Source of the DNA: Callosobruchus maculatus
Lineage: Eukaryota; Arthropoda; Insecta; Coleoptera; Chrysomelidae
Assembly: GCA_951848785.1 (NCBI GenBank)
Contig: CATOUR010000078.1
Coordinates: forward strand, 682,001 to 746,000
Direction: 5' to 3'
DNA: 64,000 bases
Shown: one piece after another, positions 1 through 10,829 of the stretch
Layout of the letters: the number at the start of each line of letters is the position of its first letter
How positions within the stretch are numbered: the stretch's first letter is position 1
Position numbers and translations under genes: made by a program
The notes under the pieces: model-generated
What the model saw: the letters and a program-made list of their open reading frames with translations, nothing else
Told to the model about the DNA's origin: nothing
Databases searched by the model: none

Positions 1-4
1 GTAG

Positions 5-163
5 GATGCTGTACCAATAATTACACAGCTACGTTATGAGGAAAAGTGTGACAAGGCTATGAGGTTTGTTTTCGGAAAAACCATGATATGCCGTAACATG
101 GAAGTTGCTACGAAATTAGCCAAAACTGCAGGACTTGATTGTGTTACATTGGAAGGGGATAAG
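5..163 (+). CDS. SMC3: SMC3 exon, second half of hinge domain
   Basis: Translates as DAVPIITQLRYEEK... ending TLEGDK. The triplet just upstream (2-4) is TAG, which is both an in-frame stop and the splice acceptor, so the exon starts at base 5. The donor GTGAAT begins at 164. Phase 0 at both ends. The hinge mediates SMC1-SMC3 dimerisation. Confidence 0.93.
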
Positions 164-3100
164 GTGAATATATGATCCTGTCACTTAAAACATTTTCTAA
201 ACACTAGTTTGTTTATAAAAAAGTAGTTATGTAAGGTCCGTCACATTTTATGTTCAATTAGGGTGACACTCGTCAGCAAAATTAATTTCCTTTGATAAAT
301 ACGTGTTTAGGAAACACTTTTCTACTGATATAACTTAATTTTATAGAGCGATTTCAGAATATTACGAGCAAGAAGGATGTGATACAAGTTGGGCAAATGT
401 ATGACTCTGGATGCTTTGTCGTGGGAACGTGATGGAAAGGTGCGCAGCTGCACAGGCGTATACAAGAGGGGGTAATAGGGTAATGTCAATATTTTCAGAG
501 TTAATGGGTGGGGTCATTGAAACAGGACAGCCCGTTTATGTCGACTTTGATATTCGTGTCCCAAAAACCGCTTAGTCGAGTATAATAACTGAAAAATCAT
601 TGATGTGACCCAGAAAAGAATGCCTACTGAGGATTGGTGGAAGAGCCTAGTTAAACCATAACCAATGAAAACACTCAAAATCCATCAAATTTACTTCTAT
701 GAGCGTCGTGCTTCATAAATTTCTCCCTAGGAAGCAGAAAGTCTAGCAGAACTACTACAAAGTGTGCTCCAGCATTTGGAGAATATACCAGCTTTATGGA
801 AAGGCAGGATCCTCTATCTTCAATACTAACTTAAACATTTCTGTATACTTCCGCTACCACCCTGTAACTATTTTCTCTTTGAATGGTAAGCCGAATCTTG
901 AAACTTTGCATGAGAGCATGTGATACCTTCGGTCAAATGATGACATTAGATCTCTTAGAAGTGCCTTCTGAAGTTAACCGTATCGTTTTCTGGATGTAAG
1001 GGCTTTCGAATGGTCGCGGAGAAGCATAGCACCTGTCGGATATTTTCGGCAGACGAATTTATCAAGAACCGATAAAACATAAGCAATAAACCTTTCAGCA
1101 CAAGAGTTGTTGTTGAATATGCCCAGACAGTATTTTAAAACGGGGACGGGTTTAGGATTTCTTCTAGGGGGGGGGGGGGAGGCGGAGCTGTGATGCCCAC
1201 ATGGATTTTGGTATTTATATAAATATTCCGTGTTTCCATTGCACTTTCCATTTTCCATTACAGGTCAAGGGGGGGCGGACCAGTCCTGCCGCCCTCTGAA
1301 AAGCAAAAAAAGCAAACTTTTGGTGTTTATATGAATATAATATTCTTCCGTAGTTCCGTAGAGCTGTAGGGGGGACGTACGCCCCCCCCCCTAAATCCGC
1401 CAGTCTTTTAAAACTATTTCCCTAGAATCTTTTGGCATACTTTCTAAGCGTTGCATATTGTAGGAAATTTGTCCAACTTATGTCACGTTACGTGTGTCTG
1501 ACGATTTGAGTTCATCCAAATTCCTTGTAGGCGGAATCAAAAGGTGTTCTGACAGGAGGTTATTATAACCCATCTCTATCTCGGTTGGAGGTATACAAAA
1601 ATAGAAAAGTTATCTTTGATCAGCATCAACAATGTAGACAAGAACTGGAACATATAAAAGCAGACATTTTGGAAACCCAAACCTCCATTTCCAGTATTGA
1701 TTCCGAGATGCAGAAAACCGAGAGCAAAATGAACAAAGCCAAAGGTAACTGACCCTATTATTAAAATTATTATAATCACATAAGGTTCAGTAGGAATTAA
1801 CTAATCCACTATACTGTTTCCAGCAGTAGTTTCAAAAGGATGCAATTACATTTCTAAAGATTCAATTGTAAATACAAGCTGTCAGATGTAATATTACAAC
1901 TAACAGTTTGAAATGACAATTGACGCTTTAGAAGTGTAAGTTGATTCTACTGCTGACGAGGATCAGTGTTAGGAACTAAAGCCTCCAAGTTTATTAACAA
2001 TCAAGAAGTTCAAAAAAATTCACATAGTTAAAAAAAAGCTATTACAATTTTTTTTAAATTTTTTTTTATAAAAATCAAATACGTAAAAAATTTGTCATGT
2101 AGATATTAAATCATGATTTCAGCTAAAAAGTTATAAACTAATTTTTTATAACTAAATTTGTGAACGAGATATAGCAAAGCTGTGCATTAAAAAATTATGT
2201 GTAGAAGACATTTAACATACATATACTAATTGAGGTGTCTTATGCTTTCAATGTCATTATTTCTTTTAGATGATAAGCATTGTAGTAGTCGTCACAGTAA
2301 AGCTCCTCTACTGATTTTGATTTTTCGTTCTAAGATATAATATAATGATAATATGTTTCTTAGTATTCCTTGATGTGTCATCAATTTATTTTTACTTCTA
2401 GACGTAATGCAGCATTTTGAATATTAATTTGACTATATCTAGAATTAAAGTGGATTCCTTTTTTAATTATATTTTAGATGCTTTGAATTCAATGTCGTTA
2501 AAAATATGTTCAAACAGTAATTTAGAAATAATCGTAAGAAATATGTAGAGCTATGTAATGGAATGTTTTTTTGATATTGCTATCTATCTAAAAAGCGCAA
2601 AAATTAAAAACCAACAACTACTTTCATCCTTCTTAAAAATCATTCAGCTAATTATTTTGTAATTTGGCAGTGCTGTTCACTGCAATAAGATGCTGTCACT
2701 GACTAGAAAATAATTATAATTTCCAGTGGCGTTTCGGGGGCCAATCCCACGAATGAACTTAGCAGAAAAATTGTAGGTACGCCACTAACCCCCAAAAATC
2801 AAACATTGCTTACTTCGCTTAAAAAGATAAAATCACAACTTTTTTGTCTCTCCGGATAGCACCTTGTTTTGGAGGAAAAAAATTAAAACCACTTCATAGC
2901 TCGTCGATAAAATGGGTCTAGAAGTGGGTTCTAATTTTTTTCGTCTAAAACAAAGTGAGATACAAAGAGACATCAAGAGACAAAAAAATTATATTTTCAT
3001 CTGTTTCATCATAAAAACGATATTTAATTTCTTTAAGGTCAGTGTCATGCATTCATCTTTTCTTAAGTTTGACACTCTGTCTGTGACAGATATATAGGGT

Positions 3101-6100
3101 GAGTCAAGCTTAACGTCTCGGACTCTTGCGACCAAACGATATCTCTTTTCAGGAAAAGAAACACTATAAATTAAAATAAATTTCTAGTAATATTTCTTTT
3201 TGACTGATCCGCGAGTTTATAGAAAATTGTTGCACTTTCAGTGACTTATGATCAGGTAAATGTCGAACTTCGATTTTTGAGAGAAGAGTTAACCAATATC
3301 GAAAATATTCGCGGACCAAAAGAAGTTTCGTTGGCCAAGTGCAAACTCGAGTTAGAGGCCATCCAGAATAGCATGGAGTTGTTGGAGGCCGAACTCCATC
3401 AAGACATTCTATCTCAACTAACTGAAGATGAACAACGTCAGCTTGAAATCCTTAACGGCGACATTCAGGTATAATATTCTTGACTGCTCAAAACTTGTTT
3501 CATCATTATTAATATCACTGTTATCTCCATTTAAGATCCGGTCTATGTCCCCATGACTACTGCAGCACTTTTTTTATTAGTGAGGGGGTTAGAGTTCAGT
3601 TACTCTAATGGCTGCCGCTTAGCCTTAAGGATTATTGTGCACCCCCTGGTTAAAGGGATCAGACAGATTCCCATCTTAAGTTCTTTGCGAACCTTGAGAT
3701 GTATTGAACTATGCTCTTCTGTCTTCCCTCCTGGCCTACATTCAGATAGGAGTTCCTGCTTTCACTCACCGCACTTTGGATTTTTCGCATCGATGTCCAG
3801 CTTTTGCAGGTGTGCACTAAACGTCCCATTGGCAATTGCAAGTTATAAATCCAACCACCTTCCGTAGTTCCTCGTGAGAGCGTCTACGTTATTAGATATC
3901 AAAGGTCCCATCAGCCTCCTTTTAGACAACATTCCCGCCACTCTGTCCCAACGTTTCTGGTGTTTATTTGACACCCAACTGGTGACATCTGTCCGTACCA
4001 TGTTGTATGATATTCCACGTGCTGGTTTTAACCCGATGAGAGGGAATTCTGCACTTTCCTTATCGAACCTGTTGGCCCTCCATTCCCACCTACTCCTATG
4101 TGACTAGGCACCCAAGATAATATTACCTTGTTGGTCTTCACCAGTGCCTTTAGGCTATTATGGCAGTCCCACACTATTTTTGAAATAAAGTGGTTACTTG
4201 ACAACGCCATTAGAGCCGCCCGGCTGTCTATGTTTACGTAGAATAGTCTTTTTACTATATCCTTTATATAGGGTGTCCCACGACGATTAAGACAAGCAAT
4301 ATATCGGAACTGGGCAGTAGTAGAGCATTATAATTTTGGGGATGTAAATTAGAGCAAATTTTGTGTCTTTTCTTGTTATTGTGTTATCCAATGAGGTATT
4401 TGTTTTTGGTCACGTGACGTCCGATTCTAAATTATAAATGGGACACCCTGTATATTAATGCCTTTTTATGTTCCTCCCGATGAAACAATTCCAACAATCT
4501 AGCACAACTTTGGGTTTAAAGTGATTCATTCAAGAGCTGTAGGCTGCAGGTACTGAAAGTATTCGACCACTACCATTGATTATAAATGATAACATATACC
4601 CCTATGCTATAGTTAGTGTTCGTTTCTTTTTTTGTCTTAATGGTAATGGTACAGTTCTTTAGGTACCTGTAGCTCTTGAATTAATCATTTTAACCCCAAG
4701 TCTGCTAGTTTGTTGGAATTGTTTCATCCGGAGGAACCCAGAAAGGCATTAATATACAGGGTGTCCCATTCAAAATTTTGAATCGGACGTCACGTGACCA
4801 AAAACAAATACCTCATTGGATAACGCGACAATAAGAAAAAATGCAACATTTGCTCTAATTTACATCCCCAAAATTATAATTCTCTACTACTGTCCAGTTC
4901 CGATATATTGCTTGTCTTAATCGTCGTGGGACACCCTGTATATGCATATTCTGCTGCATTCCATAATTGCGGTTATTTCTGCTTGGAAAACGGTAGTCAG
5001 TTTACCTAGGCAGATAGTTATGTTCCGCCTAGGCTTACCACTGTATATTCTCCTGTACCTGATGATTTTTTGGAGCCATCAGAGTACTAGGTGATACAAG
5101 CAGCACTTTGGGTTAATGGCAGCTTGTAAAGATCTTCTGCCGGTTGGTTATATAGAGGCAGCACTAAACGTTCACACAGAACGTGAAAGACTGGCTTACC
5201 GTTTCTAACAAGGTTTCCGTCGTATAGCTTTTATTTGTGCTGGTGCTCCTTTAGGCTACATTAACCTATCGGGTCCCCGTGTGGGGGTGGGTTAGAATAT
5301 CTCCCATCGTATAGCCTGCGTGTCGTAAAAGGCGACTAAAAGAAATCGAACTACTGTCGGTATAAGCAGTAACCTCCTCTCAACCAACAGCTTTGGATGG
5401 ACGAGTTGAGAAGAGTCAGGACACCTTCTTGTCCTTGGGGTGAGAAATTGTCCCTAAAGGCGGATGAACCAGTAGATACATCTGGTTAACGGCATGAGGA
5501 TACAGAAAGCAAATGGGAAACTACTGCACTAAAGATCTTAAAAGATATCCCAAGAGAGACTCCTAAAATAAGTACATTTTACGAGTTCACAACATGTCTG
5601 TTAAGACTTTGTGACTATGATCATCAACTTATCGGGAGTCCAGTTTTGTATAAGAAGCTGATTCCTGTTTAATGGAAACAGACCTTGGTAGTCCAATTTG
5701 ATTTGTATCAATATAATAGGGGGGAGACTTATTTTGCTTCAAATCCTATGTATTTCTATGTTTCAAGAAGCAAACGTCGCAAAATACTGTGACGTAGTAA
5801 AAACTTGTATTCACGTTGTAGTAAATATTTAATTACAAACATTAAAGTAACTGAATAATCATTTGGAACTTGGATGACTGTAATTAATTTATCCTCCAGA
5901 GGCTACAAATAGAAAACAAAGAGGTCGTCACGACCCGTATAAATCTTGAAGCGGAGAAAAACAAACTCGAAAATGTATTGTCAAATAATCTGATCAGAAA
6001 AAAGGAGGAGGTTTTGAACATGCTGCAAGAAATCGACCTAGAGAACAAAAAACATCAGTTGGCGAACGCCAAAGCTGATCTGGAGGAAGTCGATTTAAAA

Positions 6101-9100
6101 ATCAACAAGATCAACCAAGCTCTCGCCACCATAGAAAATAAGGTGAAGGACCTATCGAATCGATCCAAAAATGAAGAGAATGAGCTGGAGAACCTGAAGA
6201 AGGCAGAGAGAAATACTAAAATGGAGATCGAAGAAGGCTTCAGGAATTTAGAAAAGCTATCTACAAAACAAACTCAGCTCGAGCAAAAAATCACAGAGTC
6301 AACGGAGAAAATCAATCAATTCGGCACCTTACCAACTCAGGAGTTGTATACCCAGTACTCTAATATGTCTGCAAAATCTGTGAGTATATCGTATAATTTA
6401 GTATACAGGGTAGCCCATTTATAGTAGTGAAAAATACAATTATGTATGGAATATAGCATATATCTAATTGAATAATGATTGTATAAATTTTTTTATATAT
6501 AAAAGTTGTATTTCCCACAATACGGCAGTATTCATGTGTTTTTGTTTCAGAAAACAAATGACCAACAAAAAACAATTAAAAACTTGATTAAGTCTATTAC
6601 ATCAATAACATCAATATATGTAGCATGTATCTTACATCAAAATAAAATAAATGAGCATGTACTTTTTCCCAGAATGCCCAAAAATTCCAGCTTTTCGTGA
6701 TAGGTTAGGCAGTTGCAGGTTCATTTGTTTTATTTTGATGTAAAGTACATAGTAGTTTATTGTTGTTGATGTATTAAACGTAATAAAGTTTTTAATTTTT
6801 GTTAACACTTTCTTGTATTTGGGTACTAACATGTTATGTCATTGAAAAGAGAAAAAAATCTATCAAATGAGCCTAATGAAAAAATACATTGCTAATAATT
6901 AATAATTGTTTACCGTTACTCATTTGTTTTTTGCAACAAAAGCAACAGCACACTGTCATATTATGGGAAATACGATAATGAACAACTTTTATATAAAAAC
7001 ACTTTTTATAAAATCACTATTTACTGAGATATATACCATATTCCAAAGATAATTGACACCATTAAAAGAAACCATACTTGTTAGAAAATCAATAGTTAGA
7101 GGGTCATTATTTTATTTTCAGTTGCATAATACAAACATTTTTTAAAAACCATTATTTTATTAAATTGTTTATAGTGTAGCAATCAACGGATCATTGTTTT
7201 TGCTAACCTATATAAATTTAAAAAATTAAACTTTTTTGCTCGCGTTCAAGTCGTTCAAAAAATAACACGTATCAAGGATGATACGTGCTATTCATGCCGA
7301 AGTTTATTTTTTAATTTATGATCAAGGAGTGATAAAGTTTACAAAACAACTTTGCATATATTCTGGCAGATAATGAATTTTTGTAATGATTGAGTGTTGC
7401 ATATTGCAGCTGTTCAAAGAACTGGAGAAAGTCAACAACAATATGAAAAAGTTTGCTCACGTAAACAAAAAAGCTTTAGATCAGTTTTTGAGCTTAAATG
7501 AGGATAGAAAAAAGTTGCAAAAGAGGAAAGCAGACTCTGATGCATCGTAAGTAATATCTTTGCTAAGATAAGTTCAAGATTGCAGCACAGGTTGTTCATG
7601 CAAATATGAGATGTTCAACTTTAGTCAAATGATTAATTCATTCCACGTTTATTGAAATACACTTCCATTCGCTTTTCCGTATATCGTGTACTACTTTAAG
7701 TTTATACCTAAATGCTTATATGAAGCTGTTCTTTTAAGGTACAAGATGATTGAAGAATTGCTTGCTACTTTGGATCAAAGGAAGATAGAAGTAGTCTATT
7801 TCACCTTCAAACAGTGTTCTAAATATTTTACAGAAGTATTTAAAAGACTTGTCCCGAAGGGCACAGCAAAACTCGTACTGAGAGAAGCTGATCGTTCAGA
7901 AGGTGATGAAGTGGGCTCTGAAAAAAAATTCGACAACTTGACAGGTACTACTTTCCACGTGCAAATAATTTAAATGGGTTGTTGAAAGCAGTATTTGTCT
8001 GATATGGAGACCTTCCCAAAAATAATTTTGGTATCACCTAAAATACCGGTTAACCTTAAAGTCCCGTAACTTTTTCAGTTTTAACTCTATTTTCACACAG
8101 TTTTCGGGGGACGTTAACTACAATTATCAGTTTTCAGTTATAGAACAACCCTCGTATATCGACTCTCATATGCAGTTGGCATAGAAGCGCGCTTATCTGG
8201 TTAGGTGAAGCGAATGTACCTTTACGTTCCGCCAAGAAGTTTGCTGCTTTTTAGCAATGACTTTTTTTGGTTTGCTTTGCCGTTACCTCCGGGTACCAGA
8301 TGGCGCACAGGCAAATCTTTTCTGCCGCCTACTCTCACATACTTTACATGTCTGATAGACATGAAAATTCTGATGCACTCTATCTCCGTCAATCGGAGAT
8401 GGCGCACTGATGATCGCTAATAAGCGTGAAACAGCTGCCTGCGTACTGGTGGATTGACGGAGATATAGAGCAACCCTCGTATATCGACTCTCATATGCAG
8501 CAGCATATAGAACCCGCGCTCTTCTGGTTGGCCGAGCGAACGCGCCGTGGCGTTCCACCAAGAAAAGAGGCTGCTGTTTAGCAGCGATTTTCTTTGGCTT
8601 GCCGTAACCTTCGGGTACCAGATGGCGCAACAGGCAGATCTTTTCTGCCGCCTACTCTATCAGTAAAAAAGACATCTCTTCATTATGTTTTTTTTTACTT
8701 TGGTGTCAACGGCATCGGCTGCTGTGGTCATCAGCCTTGTGTTCTGTGTACGCTATGTTTTGTTTTTTGTTTCGTGTTTATGTCCGGCAAGATTCAGGTT
8801 TTAGAGCAAAGTGATGAGAGAGGTTTAACTTCTAATAATTCCTGCCTAATTTGATTATGTTTTTAGCTCTTTAGTTATTTGAAAAATATGTATTTTGATT
8901 TTTAATATAGTGATCATAACAGTAAAATTGTAACCTTTATTCTAAAGCTGCGTACACATCTGAGCGCATATGACTTGAGAACACACACATATGCGTGCGT
9001 TTTCAAGTCATGTGTTAAGCTGCGTAAACATGTGAGCGCACATGGTTTGTGTACATACGAATATGCAAATGTCGACGTCACATTCGTCGTGTCACAGGGC

Positions 9101-10829
9101 ACGCGGGCTGAACGCGCGTGACTTAGAGTGTGCGTGGGTTAAGCCAAATCTTGTGGAATGAGTTGAGAACGCACGCATGCGACGTAAAAACTAAAACCAA
9201 CGCATATGTATGTGTTCTCAAGTCATGTGCGCTCTGATGTGTACGCAGTAAAAAAAAAAAGACTTGAGAACGCACTCATATGTGTGTGTTCTCAAGTCAT
9301 GTCTCTGGTTTTGCTGTTTCATTTTATATGGTATGATATCTGCAGAGGGGGAAGTTAGAGGGATTCAACTTTTATTGCACTCGGCATTCTGAAATGATAA
9401 TGCCAGCATTTCGACTCACCCTATATATGAAATCAAACAGCAAAGTTCATCAAGGTTCGAGATATGGGACTGAAAGCTGATAAATGCAGCTTGATTTTGC
9501 GAAAATGGAGTTAAAGTGAAAAATTTATGAGACAGAAATTACAAGTGATGCGATAATTTTATATAGGAGCTTATTTTAAAGACATAAAATGATAATTAAA
9601 CCACATTTCTTGAATGTAGCAACCTTTTTTAGGTATTGGTATTAAAGTATCCTTCTTAGGATCTGATGCAGAAATGAAGCAACTGGATCAGCTGTCTGGA
9701 GGCCAAAAGTCGATTGTAGCCTTAGCGCTGATCTTCGCCATTCAAAAATGCGATCCTGCACCGTTTTACCTGTTTGACGAAATTGACCAAGCTTTAGATC
9801 CTGAACACAGGTAATCGACGCGAACTATTCAGTTGAATCAATGTAAAGAAAATGATACTAAGTACTCGAATCCCCATAAGCGCGTAAATAAAAATTTACC
9901 ACAAATAGAAAAACTAAATGTGATAGAGTTTTTGTAACACTATTGCAAACGGCAAACGTTTTTTGAAAAAAAAAATACCTGCATTGATAGTCTGGGACCA
10001 TCGCCGATGCAATGAGAGCCAATCTTCAAAAACGTTTTGATATTTCGCTATTTTTCAAAAAAATATAATTCCAAGAATCACAATTTTCCGTTGAAATGCT
10101 TGTTAATTAAAATATTTTGCGTGTTTGCAATCTCATTTATATTTGAATTAGTCATTCCACCTCTCCTGTTTCCTTGTGGATCTTTCCAAGATTAGTTGGA
10201 AAATCACTCAACTGTTTGCTCTTCCGGTTCACTTTCCTGTAGAGAGGTCTATGACTTAACCTCATATTATGAAGGTTACAAAGCGAAGGTGTCTTTTGGG
10301 CATGGCATGTAGCGGCTACCTCCTCACTAGCGTAGCTGAAAAACAAATCTTATTTTTTCATATTTCTAGGGAAACCGTAGCTAATATGATTCACGAGCTA
10401 TCACATGAAGCGCAGTTCATAACTACTACATTCAGACCCGAACTTTTAGAACACGCAAACAAGTTTTATGGTGTTAAATTCAGAAATAAGGTGAGTGTTT
10501 ACGCTATAGTGACTTGGTATCAAACACATGGTATAAATAATAGTTTTTTGATTCCAAATACCATAATATATGCTAATTTTTCTTTCAACATATTCATCTG
10601 AACCATCTGGTGCAGTTTCTCAAGAATATTTCGAATGAATCCTAACCTATTCTTCAAACTTCTAGAACAGTGATTTACTTATTTCGGTGATGAAATGATG
10701 TAGTAAATTATAGTATCACTATAATCCTTCAATAATTAAATATTCGTACTTTTTTAGGTGAGTTACATAGAATGCGTCAGTAAAAGAGAGGCAAAAGACT
10801 TTGTAGAAGATGACCGCACATATTCGTAA
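5..10829 (+). CDS. SMC3: SMC3 cohesin subunit, 3' half of gene (9 exons)
   Basis: This encodes the C-terminal 597 residues of SMC3, the ATPase that pairs with SMC1 and the kleisin RAD21 to form the cohesin ring holding sister chromatids together in the nucleus. Exons: 5-163, 1531-1744, 3242-3468, 5900-6379, 7410-7546, 7739-7944, 9633-9810, 10370-10490, 10758-10829. All junctions are GT-AG and keep phase. In order the protein has the second half of the hinge (FGKTMICRNMEV, LTGGYYN), a long coiled coil (about residues 60-400), the conserved HVNKKALDQF segment, the ABC signature LSGGQKS (about 495-501), Walker B FYLFDE (519-524) and D-loop DQALD. The length fits known SMC3 from the hinge to the stop. 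The 5' exons, with the Walker A head, lie left of the window. The linker before the signature is shorter than in vertebrates. Confidence 0.97.
164..1530 (+). other. SMC3 intron with decayed repeats
   Basis: No exon is visible. A G-run near 1170-1183 and a C-run near 1382-1391, followed by CTAAATCCGCCAGT, look like the worn end of a hAT-type MITE (CTGGCGGATTTAG on the other strand). Bases 350-720 read partly like coding sequence, but with stops in all frames and no family I recognise. Confidence 0.5.
1531..1744 (+). CDS. SMC3: SMC3 exon, hinge end and start of coiled coil
   Basis: Begins after TTGTAG with AESKGVLTGGYYNPSLSRLE, the conserved glycine-rich end of the hinge, then heptad-rich sequence (ELEHIKADILETQTSISS). 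The donor GTAACT starts at 1745. The exon leaves one base (phase 1) for the next exon. Confidence 0.95.
1745..3241 (+). other. SMC3 intron, AT-rich, one CAGGGT-like MITE end
   Basis: Mostly featureless A/T-rich sequence. At 3091-3153 there is a short segment starting TATATAGGGTGAGTCAAGC that is shared with 14921-14980. It looks like one end of a TA-inserting MITE. A 64-bp segment at 2724-2787 has hAT-like inverted ends (CAGTGGCG...CGCCACT) but no visible target duplication. Confidence 0.5.
3242..3468 (+). CDS. SMC3: SMC3 exon, coiled coil
   Basis: Acceptor CTTTCAG ends at 3241. With the carried base it reads VTYDQVNVELRFLREEL... through DILSQLTEDEQRQLEILNGDIQ, the segment matching the conserved LLSQL..ED motif of SMC3. 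Donor GTATAA starts at 3469. Phase 0 at the end. Confidence 0.96.
3545..5240 (-). mobile_element. LINE fragment (RNase H region), split by a foldback insertion
   Basis: Minus-strand translation gives an RNase H-like domain of a non-LTR retrotransposon: a YSDGSKKSSGTGEY start and a TVFQAE-like segment between 5240 and 4943, then IDSRAALMALSSNHFISKIVWDCHN, NKVILSWVPSHIGV and downstream decayed sequence between 4264 and 3545. The two parts are separated by the foldback at 4269-4938, which landed inside the domain. Several stops and frameshifts are present, so it is dead. LINEs with this RNase H belong to clades such as R1/LOA/I; the exact clade is not resolved. Confidence 0.75.
4269..4938. mobile_element. 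Foldback element with CAGGGTGTCCC-type ends
   Basis: A large inverted repeat: left arm about 4269-4580, right arm about 4635-4938. The outer ends read (T)AGGGTGTCCCACGACG and its complement CGTCGTGGGACACCCTG. TATA flanks both sides (4265-4268, 4939-4942), compatible with a TA or TATA duplication. Each arm has two parts: an outer ~185-bp unit that itself ends in TGGGACACCCTGTATAT (4444-4458 and mirrored at 4750-4764), then an unrelated inner part. No coding capacity. It interrupts the LINE RNase H region at 3545-5240. Confidence 0.85.
5265..5560 (+). repeat. Repeat segment with a GTCGTAAAAGGCGAC hairpin
   Basis: Starts with GGGTCCCCGTGTGGGGGTGGG and contains GTGTCGTAAAAGGCGACTAAAAG. Similar sequence is familiar to me from the 5' region of insect retroelements, but I cannot name the family. 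No reading frame survives. The assignment is inference. Confidence 0.35.
5900..6379 (+). CDS. SMC3: SMC3 exon, long coiled coil
   Basis: Acceptor CTCCAG. The 160-codon exon is open throughout: RLQIENKEVV... to YSNMSAKS, almost pure charged heptad sequence, the C-terminal coiled-coil arm of SMC3. The donor GTGAGT begins at 6380. Phase 0 at both ends. A foldback element starts only 26 bp beyond the donor. Confidence 0.96.
6406..7085. mobile_element. Decayed foldback element next to an SMC3 splice donor
   Basis: The left end TATACAGGGTAGCCC (6403-6417) has the same CAGGGT start as the other foldbacks here. The left arm, about 6406-6660, is mirrored by about 6720-7085, for example ACATCAAAATAAAATAAATG against CATTTGTTTTATTTTGATGT, and ATAAAAGTTGTATTTCCCA against its counterpart near 6966. 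The right terminus has lost the CAGGGT sequence. No coding sequence. The identity of the arms is clearly lower than in the 38.7 kb element. Confidence 0.65.
7410..7546 (+). CDS. SMC3: SMC3 exon, HVNKKALDQF region
   Basis: Acceptor ATTGCAG. Reads LFKELEKVNNNMKKFAHVNKKALDQF..., the highly conserved segment where the C-terminal coiled coil re-enters the head. Donor GTAAGT at 7547; two bases of a codon are carried to the next exon. Confidence 0.95.
7739..7944 (+). CDS. SMC3: SMC3 exon, C-terminal head start
   Basis: Acceptor TTTTAAG at 7738. Reads YKMIEELLATLDQRKIEVVYFTFKQ then FTEVFKRLVPKGTAKLVL, the conserved entry to the C-terminal ATPase lobe. Ends ...KKFDNLT with one base carried. Donor GTACTA at 7945. 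The usual VPGG is VPKG here. Confidence 0.95.
8147..8660. repeat. Direct duplication, ~187-bp units, 324-bp period
   Basis: CAACCCTCGTATATCGACTC begins at 8147 and again at 8471; both copies run on through GGGTACCAGATGGCGCA to TTTTCTGCCGCCTACTCT. Between them, CTCTATCTCCGTCAAT (near 8378) is mirrored by ATTGACGGAGATATAGAG (near 8452), a small inverted pair. The copies differ at many sites, so the duplication is not recent. Family unknown. Confidence 0.75.
8946..9249. mobile_element. MITE with ~50-bp terminal inverted repeats
   Basis: The left end CTGCGTACACATCTGAGCGC continues with ATGACTTGAGAACAC, and is mirrored by GTGTTCTCAAGTCATGTGCG...GATGTGTACGCAG at the right. Just outside, 9261-9303 is a further palindrome of the same GACTTGAGAAC core, probably a solo fragment. 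No coding sequence; the target-site duplication is not clear. Confidence 0.75.
9633..9810 (+). CDS. SMC3: SMC3 exon, ABC signature and Walker B
   Basis: Acceptor TTTTTTAG. Reads GIGIKVSFLG, then LSGGQKSIVALALIF, then FYLFDEID and QALDPEH. These are the ABC signature, Walker B with the catalytic glutamate (DE), and the D-loop, all intact. Donor GTAATC at 9811, two bases carried. Confidence 0.98.
10370..10490 (+). CDS. SMC3: SMC3 exon, C-terminal head
   Basis: Acceptor TTTCTAG. Reads RETVANMIHELSHEAQFITTTFRPELL then KFYGVKFRNK, with the conserved TTTFRPELL H-loop region of SMC heads. Donor GTGAGT at 10491. Phase 0 at the end. Confidence 0.97.
10758..10829 (+). CDS. SMC3: SMC3 terminal exon
   Basis: Acceptor TTTTTTAG. 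Reads VSYIECVSKREAKDFVEDDRTYS then TAA at 10827-10829, matching the usual SMC3 ending (AKDFVEDD). Splicing is preferred over read-through of the previous exon because read-through soon runs into unrelated sequence. Confidence 0.95.
   Translation: MSYIECVSKREAKDFVEDDRTYS

Larger units (their letters stand above)
7945..9632 (+). other. SMC3 intron holding two repeat structures
   Basis: No exon is seen. It holds a direct duplication (8147-8660) and a MITE (about 8946-9249) described separately. The rest is AT-rich. Near 9411-9430, CTCACCCTATATA is the reverse complement of the TATAGGGTGAG ends seen at 3091 and 14921. Confidence 0.6.

Noticed and set aside
2724..2787. 64-bp hAT-like unit with CAGTGGCG and CGCCACT
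   Set aside because: Short inverted ends but no 8-bp duplication; could be chance or a worn fragment, so only mentioned in the intron entry.
8283..8630. 115-codon minus-strand frame
   Set aside because: Lies across a diverged direct duplication; no domain and the two duplicate units do not keep the same frame.
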